From contig RSEF01000021.1 of assembly GCA_003993805.1 (NCBI GenBank), positions 5,558,550 through 5,622,549 on the forward strand: a DNA stretch of 64,000 nucleotides, in the 5' to 3' direction. Shown here piece by piece: positions 12,671-22,328 of the stretch. The DNA comes from Himantopus leucocephalus (Eukaryota > Chordata > Aves > Charadriiformes > Recurvirostridae). The position numbers and the translations under genes are program-made. The notes beneath the pieces were generated by a model that saw only the letters and a program-made list of their open reading frames with translations, was not told where the DNA came from and did not search any database. Numbering within the stretch: the first letter of the stretch is position 1; the number at the start of each line of letters is the position of its first letter.

Positions 12671-13947
12671 AAACATTTGGAGGGTTTCTTCATTTCAAAA
12701 GATCTGAGCCCATGTTTGTCTTTATCTTGTTGGCCTTAATCTAGCTCTTAGATACTGTGTCTATCTTGCTGCTGTTTTCTCTATGAAGCTGGTTTGGAGG
12801 AAACAAAAGATTATCTGGTCCGCCTGTAAAAATCTTTGTGACTGATGATGTTGATCTTCATACAGTGTTGTTCAGGGGTGAGATTTTATTTTTCTAATAT
12901 TTTTCCTACTGTAAAAACTGTTGGAGTGTATGGAATGGAAAAGATCTTTAGAAAATGGTCTGATAAAGGTTTGAGCATTACTTAATAATACCAACAATTA
13001 ATTATCAGGTGGCATATAAATCAGCTCCATTTCCAGACCTTTTCCATTACCTACCTTTCCTTGAAAGCGCCCAGGTACTTTTTCGTTGGATATGGGCTTG
13101 TTAGGCATGTTCTGAGACTTTGCAAGAGACTTCTGATGATTGTGCTGTTCTGAATTAGGAACAATTTGGATTCTAGAGTCTGGTTCCAGTTCCGCAGTCT
13201 GGGTGGTTTGGCAGATGTGACAAATATTATGCACATATCTGTTTGATGGGATGAAGAGAATTGGTAGAACGAGTTGCTGATTTCTGAAGGTCATCATATC
13301 TTTTTACATAAAATCTTAGACATGAAATTGGTCACGGGCAATGTGGGAAAAAACTCATTGCTGGCATACGTAGGCCAGATTCACTGAATTTTAGGCTGTC
13401 TGCTCAAGCAACAAATTTGGCTTGTGAATGTTTTATTCCCACTCCCTCTTTGTGGGTGATGGGAACATCTGTAAAACACTGCTGAACTGACTGGGTTCCT
13501 TAAAACAGGGCAGCTGGAATCAAGGGCTTGTGTTGCTTGTGGATGCTGCTATATTTTTTTCTTCCAAGCACCATTCCTGGAAATAACTATGGTCTTAACG
13601 TCTCTCACAGACATTTGTTGGAAGGCTAGAAAGGGCCGATTTGGTCAATACTTTTTTTTTTTTAAATACACGTTGCATCCAGAAATTATCATCACTGTGT
13701 CCTGTGGTGGGAGTAAGGGACAGAGTACTTTTGGATGGAGTGGGTATCTAGAGAGTGTGAGGAGGACGATTTTGAGTCCTAAACCTTATTTCCTGTGAAA
13801 GAAATACTGTATGTCATGTGTGTATACTTGTTTGGGGAGCTCTAACGCTGTACAGTTTAGTTAAATGCGCTCCAAGGGAGGAGAAGCTGTTCCTCAGAGG
13901 TTTTTAGTTCATGCTTTGTGTTTAAAGAGAAATATTTTTCTTTAAAA

Positions 13948-13953
13948 AATAAA
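13948..13953 (+). terminator. TMEM201: Candidate TMEM201 distal poly(A) signal
   Basis: An exact AATAAA in an A-rich context is followed within about 30 nt by a T/G-rich stretch (tgtgattctgtttcttgggg) of the kind that binds cleavage factors. Confidence 0.45.
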
Positions 13954-13975
13954 AACGGATAAGTTTCCACCTTAG

Positions 13976-15690
13976 TGTGATTCTGTTTCTTGGGGAGCTG
14001 AATATTTTTGGGGGAAAGGGAGATGGTATTAGTGCTTGTGTGTGTGTCTGGTCAAATTAACTTTGATCTCTTCACTCTTTTAAAGCTGACTAAGAACTAG
14101 GAGAAATCACAAAACTTTGTGAGCTTCCCCAAAGCAAGGAGAAGCTCTTGACCAGGATTTGGAAATGGAAGTGGAAGGGGAAGCACATTGTTATGCTTTG
14201 AAGGTTGTCCGTCAATTAAAAGGGAAGTAATCTCCTGCCATTCAGAACTGTTCAGTTCAGAACCGATGTTCTGAACTTCTCCCCAGATGGACCTTGCTGT
14301 CTTGAATTCCTGTTGGACAGGGACTGTCATTTACGTACTTGTTTCCAGAGAACCCTGACCTCAGCTGGTGACTGTAGGGTGGCACGGTAACGCTAGGACT
14401 ACTTCATTTTGCCTGGATTTTCCCTTCCCCTTTGGAAGGCGGGGAGGAGGGGTGTAGGGGAGGTGCTGAGTGCAGGCACCTTGGTCATGATCCAGTCATC
14501 TTCCAAATGTGCATATGTGTGCAAGAAGGCCAGGAGGATTATTTAGATGGGTAAGGACTGGGCACATGTAAGGGATGTTCAGTGAAGCCCCAGAAATCGT
14601 CCCCAGGTGTGCTGCGTTGCAGAGCGTCAGAGTGGTCCAGTTATATGCACGCCTTACAATTTGTGTTCGTTTGGCACTTAAGGGATTTTTTTCCTCTGTG
14701 AGATTGGGGCTGAGAGCCTTTCCAAGATTTTGCTTTTATGTGTTATTTTAAGGTCTTTAATTTATGTTTTTATTTTGTAATGTCCATTAAGAGACAGGTG
14801 GCATAAGCTTTTAGACATAGGCTTTTAGACATAGGCTTTCTAAGCACAGGCTTCAAAGGCTGTAGTTTTCCTCCATTTATACTTTTATGACTCATGTTTT
14901 ACTTTGTTAAAATGTGCTGCTAATTTGTTTTAAGACCTGGCAATGTATTTTGTCTTGTCTTTAAAACCCTGGAGAAGTTCTGTGTATTGCTGTGCAGGAG
15001 GGGATGCACTTCTCAGACACTCTTCCTTTCTCCCCCTCTTCTTTCAGTGGTAGAGACCTGTTTGGTTCTGCAATCTGTTTTTATTTTCACCAGTGGTGTT
15101 GTGTTTACTTTCTTTTCCATTACACAGGGCTAGCAGAAAAAGAACTAAACTGTGGTCATACAGGTGAGTCTTCCTGTGCTCTGTCAAAGAGCTTCCTTCT
15201 CCTGCTGTTGGCAGATTTGTTATAACTAGTAGGGATGTTTCATTCTTAACAATTCAAGTATTTCCATCTAGCCCAGTAAAGGTTTTCTGTTCAAAGACCT
15301 GTACAGTATTTTTAAAATCTAAGGCATGACAACATTGTTTGACCCACCACTACTGAGCTACTGTTGATCATTTTTGTAAACTGAGAACAGCCTGGCTGTC
15401 ATCACTGTTTTCCTTCTGTTTCTTAGCTCGGTACAACTTTTGGAAAAGAGGAACTGATTCCTTCCAGACTAGTGTGTCATGACTTTTTTTTTAATTAAGG
15501 ACTGTTGGTGTGTTTTGGGGTTTTTTTAAAAAAATAACAGTGATCAAAGAAACACTTTTCAAAGGAGGACATGTGTTTTAATTAAATTACTGGCATCATC
15601 CTACTAATAATTCGCCACATACGGATGTATTTTGAAGCACTCAGTGAATTGTACTGCTTGCACGAATGCGGCACTGATAAAATCGAGACA
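13976..15690. other. Intergenic, TMEM201 to FOXL2L
   Basis: No gene is recognised. The stretch contains a small three-unit tandem repeat (14807-14849, unit gcttttagacatag) and several T-tracts. The final part becomes richer in CpG towards the forkhead gene. Confidence 0.6.
14807..14849. repeat. Short tandem repeat, 14-15 bp unit
   Basis: Two identical units gcttttagacatag (14807-14820 and 14821-14834) are followed by a diverged third unit gctttctaagcacag. Confidence 0.8.
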
Positions 15691-15770
15691 GCAGCAGCAG
15701 AGAGCTCTGCTCCTCTGCCGTTCCCCCGAGGTACCTGCAAGCATCCGAGAGCCGACGCTTCCCCCCGTGG

Positions 15771-15810
15771 CTGCGGAGCTGGGGTACCGGCCGCGGAGCT
15801 GGGGTACCGG
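15771..15810. repeat. 20-bp tandem duplication upstream of the forkhead gene
   Basis: Units 15771-15790 and 15791-15810 (ccgcggagctggggtaccgg) differ at one base. They lie about 390 bp upstream of the start codon, within the edge of the CpG island. Confidence 0.9.
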
Positions 15811-16192
15811 TGGGGATGGTGATGATGCTGTGCGGTGTGTGAGCGCCAGATGTGTTTGCATCTGTAAGAAAGAGGTGTGCAGCTGAGCACCTGACCTCAC
15901 CGAAACGGTAAGAATCGAGATATTGGACTGGTTTTACTGCAGGTAACCTACAGTCCAGCGCTGACCTTTGCCGGGGGTGCCCCCGCCGCGGCCTTTCTGC
16001 CCTCGCCCCCAGCTCCGCTCCCGGCCGTGCACCCCCGCACCCCCCCCCGGCGCCGCCTTTGACGCCTCGGTATTTGGGTTTGCCAACCCAAAGCGACGTC
16101 CTGACCCGCCCGCGACCCCAAACAGCCCCAAAACGGGGCGGGGGGAGAGGGTTTAGAGGGGCAGCGGCGGGTCCGGGAGCGCAGCGGGGGCC

Positions 16193-16876
16193 ATGGGGGA
16201 AGCGGACCCGGGGGAGGCGCGGGCGGCGGCGGGCAGCCCGGGCGCGGCGGAGCCGCTGCAGAAACCTCCTTACTCCTACGTGGCGTTGATCGCCATGGCC
16301 ATCCGGGCCAGCCCCGAGCAGCGGCTGCCCCTCAGCGGTATCTACGCCTACATCGCGGGGCGCTTCCCCTACTACCGCGGCGGCCCCAAGGGGTGGCAGA
16401 ACAGCGTCCGCCACAACCTCAGCCTCAACCCCTGCTTCCGCCGCCTGCCCCGCCGCCCCGGCCCCGCCGCTCCCCGCCGCGGCGGCGACTGGGCTCTGGA
16501 CCCCGCTTTCCAGGACATGTTCCCGGGGGGCGACTACCGCCGCCGCCGCCGCCCGCGCCGACCCCCCCCACCGCCGCCGCCGCCGCCTCCCGCCGCGCCG
16601 CCCGCCGCCGCCGCCGCCCCCGCGCCCTGGCCGCTGCCGCTGCCTCCGCCGCCGCTGCCCGGCGGTCCCCCGCACGCTGCCTGGCAGCTACCGCTGTCCC
16701 TCGGATGTCGCTGCCCCGAGCTGCCCGGTTGGGGACCCCCCGCCTTCCTGGGGCCGCCCGCCTGGCCCATTCCCGGCGGGGGGGCGAGGGCGGCCCCGCG
16801 CCCGGGCGAGCGGGATCTGGGGGTAACCTGCGAGTGGGGGGCGAAGCTGCCTTCCTCCTCCTCCTCCTTTAAATAA
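16193..16876 (+). CDS. FOXL2L: Forkhead transcription factor of the FOXL2 group (FOXL2-like)
   Basis: The 227-residue protein is read without introns from an ATG in a strong Kozak context (gggccATGG). The forkhead domain spans about residues 23-122. [15 protein letters not shown] (24-38) and SGIYAYI (48-54) are FOXL2-type. Recognition helix [12 protein letters not shown] (68-79) keeps the Asn, Arg and His that contact DNA. Wing 2, [11 protein letters not shown] then GGDYRRRRR, also resembles FOXL2 most. The usual lysine and glutamate of the 'KVPRE' stretch are missing (RRLPRRPG instead), and wing 1 is Pro/Arg-rich. The C-terminal half is Pro/Ala low-complexity, with a run of ten prolines near 124-133, and ends in a serine run. 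FOXL2 itself maps elsewhere in vertebrates, so this is the paralogue, a germ-cell sex-fate regulator in fish (foxl3/foxl2l). Forkhead identity is certain. Assignment to FOXL2L is by motif and not by phylogeny. Confidence 0.85.
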   Translation: MGEADPGEARAAAGSPGAAEPLQKPPYSYVALIAMAIRASPEQRLPLSGIYAYIAGRFPYYRGGPKGWQNSVRHNLSLNPCFRRLPRRPGPAAPRRGGDWALDPAFQDMFPGGDYRRRRRPRRPPPPPPPPPPAAPPAAAAAPAPWPLPLPPPPLPGGPPHAAWQLPLSLGCRCPELPGWGPPAFLGPPAWPIPGGGARAAPRPGERDLGVTCEWGAKLPSSSSSFK

Positions 16877-16877
16877 A
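16872..16877 (+). terminator. FOXL2L: Poly(A) signal overlapping the FOXL2L stop codon
   Basis: AATAAA at 16872-16877 contains the TAA stop at 16874-16876. If used, the 3' UTR would be only some 10-30 nt. The sequence downstream is GC-rich with no obvious GU-rich element, so use is uncertain. Confidence 0.4.
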
Positions 16878-17768
16878 GTCCCCGAGGGGAGATGCGCTGC
16901 CGCGGGACGGGCGCTCTTCTGCTGGGCAGAGCTCGAGGCATTGCGGGGCGCTTCTGCATCTCGGCTGAATTCCTGAGAAAGCGACTTAAAATCGCTCAGC
17001 TGTGGGGAATGCCTGAAAGGAAGATTGGTCTGAAAAGTTCCTGTTGCAGTGACTTGAGATGTGCCGCCTTGTTCCGCACCTCTGTGCTGCGAGGAGTGCG
17101 AATCGTGCTCCTGCACTGCTTTATCCCTTTGGATTTGGGGACGGGGGGGTTACGGTTGTGTTGTTTGAACCTGGAGGCAAGGCTGAGGGGGGCTGCAGAA
17201 CTTGGGATGATTGGGATCTTCTTGAATCTCAAAGTACCTGAAAAGTCATGTAGATGCTCGTCCTTGCAAAAGTGAAACTTGGTTCGTGCAGGGAAATTAC
17301 TTTTTCAAGTGTCCTTAAACTCATCTTGGAGCTTTTCTTTCAAGATTTGTGAAAAAGAAATATATGTATTTTTGGAGGTTGGGGGGGGGAACAAACCCCA
17401 AACAAAAACCAACAACAAAACACTCCAAAGATCTTTGGAGTAATACTGGGAATCTTGTGGGTTTGTATTTCAAGTGAATCTATATGGGATTTTTCATACA
17501 GTACATGGTTATTTTATATTGTTGCTTGCTATGTATGTTTGCATATGTTTGTTGTTAACGTGTTTCTTATAAATGATGCTGTAATTACTATGTAAGGGTC
17601 TTTTCCCCTTTTAATTTTAGAGGGAGTAGTTTCTATGCTTTTCCCTCAGAATAAGGGTTCAGAAACAAAATATGCTTCTAATAAGAGCTGTGTTTAAGGG
17701 AGGGAAGAGTTCAAATACTGTTAGCTGAAGAGCAGCACTTGCTGTATGTTATATTTTGTGACTTGTTT

Positions 17769-17774
17769 AATAAA
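17769..17774 (+). terminator. FOXL2L: Candidate FOXL2L distal poly(A) signal
   Basis: AATAAA is followed by a G/T-rich stretch (gagagttgtggcttc), 0.9 kb after the stop codon. It is the more conventional end for the transcript. Confidence 0.5.
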
Positions 17775-18715
17775 TAGTACTTCCTGAGAGTTGTGGCTTC
17801 AGAAAGTGCTTAAGCTATTTTCATGCTTTCTTGATGATTCTTGAAAGAAGGTGGAACTTAAATCCGGCTTTATTGTTGTTATTTTATACTTTCTTATACT
17901 TACAAAGTGATTCTGAATGTCATCTTTAAGTTCTAGCAATATGATGCAAAGAATGCTGGAAATACTGTTAGATTTAGCTGGGGCAACAAAACTACGGTTG
18001 TTCTTGCAGGATGCCAACGTATTAAAGAGCAGTTTTATGATTTTTCAGGTTGTTTTTTGTTTTCTTTTGGTCTCATTTTTCATGTAGCTCCTGATAATTT
18101 TGAACACTAAACCACTTGCTATAGTTTGAAAAACTGTATTTGAGCTTTGGTTATAAAATCATTTCAGTGCCCAAAGTGGAATTACAAGTCCATAAGAATT
18201 GTTGAATTTTGAAGCTGGTGGTAAGTCTGTATGTAATTGAAACAAATTGTTCTAGGGTTTTTGGTTTAAATAATATATGGTTTGGTTCTGGTTTTGGCAA
18301 AGTTCTTAAGTCCCTGCTGTGATTTAGAGCATCTGTGAATAATACATGTATGGGAAACTACGGCTGCTGAATTGGGGGTATCAAGTTTGGCCCTGCATTC
18401 CCATTAATGCCACTGTGCACAGAATTATGAAAATAGGATTTGTTTCTGAAAGTCTGACTTTGTGTGTGCTGCTCACAGGTTGTTTTATCAGCTAAGCACC
18501 ATACGCAGGTTATTGAATCTGATGTTTCAGCTGATACTTGTCTTTTCCGTAAAACAGACCTTACTTTTTGGAGTTTGAAAGAGTAATAGCTGTTTTCTTC
18601 TAGAGGACTCCCATTTTATTCTAAAATAATGAAGATGGAGGTGTGCATATGAAGAACAAATCAATCTGTTTTGTTGGATAATCATTTTGGTTCAAATAGA
18701 ATTGCCTTCAGGGCG

Positions 18716-19165
18716 TGGCTTAGCCGGTGTTAGTACAAATAGACCCAGTATTTCTTTTGATATTTCTTCTTCCTATTCCATTGTAGGTAGTGCGTAGGGA
18801 GTGAAAATGTCCACGGTCACACGTGAAATTTATTGTGCGGTCATGCATTAACTAATTGTTTTCCCAGGTATTAAATAGTTGTTCACTTATGCATAAACTA
18901 ACTTTACGCTCATGCATGAACCGGTTGTGTGCTTATGCCTGAATTTTTACTTCATTCATGGACTCATTATGCCTTCAGGCATAAACTAATTGCTTGTGTG
19001 TAAAACTAATTGTGCCGTCCTCCTTTCAGAGTAGGTGTAGCCGGTGTTAGCAAGATGGACCTGGACTCTGATAATATCTTCTTTCTACTCTATCGTGTAG
19101 ATAACTTGTGAAGAGTGAAAGTGTCTGCTTTTGTGTGTGCGTGCGTGCGGTTTCATACACGGGTC
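18716..19165. repeat. Compound repeat: 95-bp direct repeats flanking a 23-bp tandem array
   Basis: Copy A (18716-18811) and copy B (19033-19128) share agccggtgttag, then an alignable stretch with ttctttcta/ttcttccta and an end of gagtgaaa(a/g)tgtc. Between them, about 18825-19022, lie roughly eight diverged units near the consensus tcatgcataaactaattgtg, with a period of about 23 bp; clear units start at 18841, 18887 and 18910. After copy B the sequence tgcgtgcggtttcatacac resembles the start of the array again. This suggests a second, truncated unit of a repeat about 317 bp long. I do not recognise it as a known family. Confidence 0.75.
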
Positions 19166-19851
19166 TCCAGAGCTAGAAGCAGAAGGAAATCAAGTCTTGG
19201 AGGAGACTTGCTGAGGGTTTTCTCTCTGGCCTTAGCTGTAGTGCCGCTGGGACAGGCGCCCTCGCTCCGGGGCTCCATCGCACCCCATCCCCACAAAGAA
19301 CGGGATTTTCTGATTTTTCTCTTCCCCAGGTGAAGCTCCAGCGTGTGGGTCTCCTCAGAAGCCCCGTGGTGGGCCATGGCCCAGCGTGCCAGGGGGCCCT
19401 GTTGCAGGCAAAACAGTCTGGGCTCAGATAATTTTTCCATAGTTGAATTTATTCCCAGTTAGTACAACTTCTGGTCACTGATTTAGGTACTGGGGGGAAA
19501 AAAACCCCCATAAACAATCATACACTTAGGGAAATGCCTTTCCTTCCCCTTCCGCAGGCTCAGTTTGAGCAAACACCTGCATTTCTCCTTCCTAGCCCCA
19601 ATTCCCTTGTTTTCACCCAGAGTTGTGCTCAATCCATCCCAATTCCTCTGGGGGGGGTGACGCACGGCGCAGGTCACGGGCATAAGGATTTCTGTGCGCT
19701 CCTCTTGGGCCTTCTCGCTGGTTTTCTGTCACCTGTGGGCTGCAGGCTGCCTGGGTCATCTTAATTATGCTAATTGTGCCCTCCTGTGCCAATGCAGTAC
19801 AGGCCCAGTGCAGGCTGCAAAGCCGGGCCTGAGGGGGATTTTTGAGAAGGC

Positions 19852-19895
19852 TTTTTTTTTTTTTNTTTTTTTTTTTTTGTGTGTGTGTGTGTGTG
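19852..19895. repeat. Poly(T) and (GT)n microsatellite with an N at 19865
   Basis: A T-run interrupted by a single N is followed by about eight GT units. The N is an assembly join inside the homopolymer. Confidence 0.9.
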
Positions 19896-22314
19896 GAAAA
19901 CCCTCTCTTGGAGAGGGGCAGCAGCTGCCCCACTTTCCAAAGGGCCAGTTAATAATTATTCTCAGGTAACTTCATGTTACCCAACTGTCCAGGGCCAGCT
20001 GGGGGGGGCAGGGCCCTCCCCTCAGCCTGCCGCCCCCGGGGAGCACAGGCAGCTGCAGCTCGTCATGGCTAACGAGGGCCAGGAGCTTCTTTGCAGGCAC
20101 TGCCAGTGTGAGGGCGTCATGGTGGGGCTGAGAGGCTCTCCCTGCCCCGGGGACCCCCCTCACCCGTGGGTCCCCTCAAGTTCTTGGTTTCCGCAAAGGT
20201 GCGTGCCTCTGTGTGGAAACCAGACCTGAACCGGGGATCGCTTTTGGAGCAAAGTGGCGGTTACCTGGCAGGGGATGGCCTGGGGTAAGTGACGGCAATT
20301 CCTTACTTTCATACCGGTCTGTTCTGTGACTCGGCGCCCTCACCCTGGGCCGCGTGAGGGGAGCGCTCTGCCTTCCCCCGTGTGGGCGCTGTCTTGTGCG
20401 AACTCCCGCCAAATCCATAGATAAGGCTGCTTTCATGTGCCCTTAAGGAAAGATCGCTCCTGCCGCCATTATTCCCCTTGAAAATAAGAGGTTATATGGA
20501 GTGTATGAGGGGAGTTTATAGGCCGAAGAGAACAGTCCAGGTGGTTTTCTGGGGGGCTGTTTGCCCGTGGCTCGTAAGGTACTCAGCAGCGTTGGCTTTT
20601 TGTGGTTGGGAGCGGGTATTTGTTGCCAATTTCTGTTTAGTGTGTGCTGTGGTGGCAGCCGCAGGCTTCAGTCCTGGACCAGGGCCCAGCTGAGATGGGC
20701 AGAACAAAAAGATGGATTATATTTACAAGCGTTTACAGCAACTTACAACTAAGCAAACACCTCGCTGTAGGCGTCCTCCAGCTCGTGTAATCCTGCAACT
20801 AGCAAGACAGAGACATGTCATACTCAAAAGTGGACTTTGTTGTTGGTTTTTTTGTGGCTTTGTTTTTGGTTGTTACTTCCTGTTTTAATTTTCAGACAAC
20901 TCTGTGACTCTAGTGCCTGAGGCATCCATTCTCACACAAGAGATGAGGGAGGAGCACAGTGGAAATTATTAGCTGCATCTGGTCCAAGGTTTTCAAAACT
21001 AACTAGTGAATTTGGGTCCTGGACATGTGATACTCTCAAGTTTTTTGAATATCAAGCATTTTAAAGTGTTTCAGTTTGGACTTCTACAGTTGCACTTAAA
21101 TTTGTAGCTAATTTATTAATCCCCTATCTTTGATTTTTAATAGCCAGAAGTTCTTTTGTATGTCTGAAATCCTTCAAAGACTGTCTTATCCTTCATCTCT
21201 GTGTGTGATTCTCTGAGTAAATAAATGATCTTCACAATTAACTTGGGCTTTTAAAGGGTTGGGGGAGGGAGGTGTTCTTGGTGTTTGGGGGTGGGGTATT
21301 TTTGTTTTGTTTGCTTGGTTTGGTTTGGTTTTTTTTTTTTGCGAAGTCTTCAGGATTTCCTGAAGCAGTCCTAGTTTTTAACTCTGGATGTATTTAATTA
21401 TAACTAGTTTCCTGACAGACTTCTGTGGAATTATCTTCACAGCTACAGCGTTCAGGCCCCTGGCATTTCTATCAAAAAAATGTTTACTGTCTAGAAAAGG
21501 AAATTGTGATCAGTACGTGAGCCTCTGCTTTATTCAACAACTGCAGCAGAGACACTAGAAATGACATTTCAAGCTTTATATAATTACAAAGACATGGCAA
21601 GAGCTCTGGCTAAATCCTGAAAGACAATACTCTGTATTAGAAACTGGACTTCCAACTCCTAAGATAAATTTTCTTTCCTGATCTTTGAGCACCGCTTCTT
21701 GTTGCAAAGACAGATTTCGTAGAATTCAGTGGCAAAGGTCTGAAGGGATGGTGGCAGTGCAGGGGTAGAGCTACTCGAAGCTTCTTTGTATCTGTGAGGC
21801 TCTGGTTGCACAGTAGCTCTGCTGCAGGATCGTGAGGCAGGCAAAACTGAATTCAGTGGTGTGCTAGTGCCTTTGTGCAATGGATAGAAAGTTGTATGTG
21901 ATGCATGAAATGCTGAATGTCTTGCAGGCAGTAGAGACTGTGAAACAGAATATAGTCTATCAGGCCAAGCATAAGAAAGTTGGCTTAAGTTTCCAGTTAA
22001 ATTTTATTTTAAGGTGAACGTTGCAAACAAATGGGCACAGGAATTCTGGGCATCAAGAAATACTTAATAATGTTATTAAATTATGCAAGGTAATTATAGA
22101 TGCAGGAATTTTATGTCTGTTCGGCTCTTGATTTTCATCTCTAAAAAAATAAACAGGTGTATCAAGATTTTGAGGACACATGGAAGAGCAAAGAGCTTTG
22201 TCTTCTCTCTCCAGTGGGTTCATGTGTCGTTACCTTTAGCAGCCTGTTTAAATTGGTAAGAGTGATTTATTTGCCAGCACTGTATTGGTTTCACAGCTTT
22301 TCCATTTGTGACTG

Positions 22315-22328
22315 CCGCTAGGTGGTGC
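22315..22328 (+). promoter_or_regulatory. CTCF-like site
   Basis: CCGCTAGGTGGTGC fits the CTCF core pattern CCRC-YAG-RKGG-YRS at every position. It lies between the FOXL2L gene and the PIK3CD promoter. This is a motif match only; occupancy is unknown. Confidence 0.55.

Larger units (their letters stand above)
9775..13975 (+). other. TMEM201: Probable TMEM201 3' UTR and downstream flank
   Basis: This is noncoding sequence after the stop codon. AATAAA at 10616-10621 and at 13948-13953 are the two candidate ends. The longer form would be a 3' UTR of about 4.2 kb. The segment includes an alternating purine-pyrimidine (TG/CA) tract near 12620-12670. Open frames here are short and unrecognised. 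Confidence 0.5.
15900..16900. promoter_or_regulatory. FOXL2L: CpG island over the forkhead gene and its promoter
   Basis: Dense CpG and GC-rich sequence begins at about 15.9 kb, continues through the whole coding region and drops sharply after about 16.9 kb. No TATA box is evident. Such islands are usual for developmental transcription factors, and the transcription start is probably within the few hundred bases before 16193. Confidence 0.75.

Noticed and set aside
15641..16675. Minus-strand 344-codon open frame antisense to the forkhead gene
   Set aside because: It is Arg/Gly/Ala low-complexity caused by the GC-rich antisense of a real gene; no start context and no domain.
16393..16872. Second + strand frame of 159 codons inside the forkhead gene
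   Set aside because: It is a shadow frame made of Pro/Arg/Ala runs; the forkhead domain is read in the other frame.
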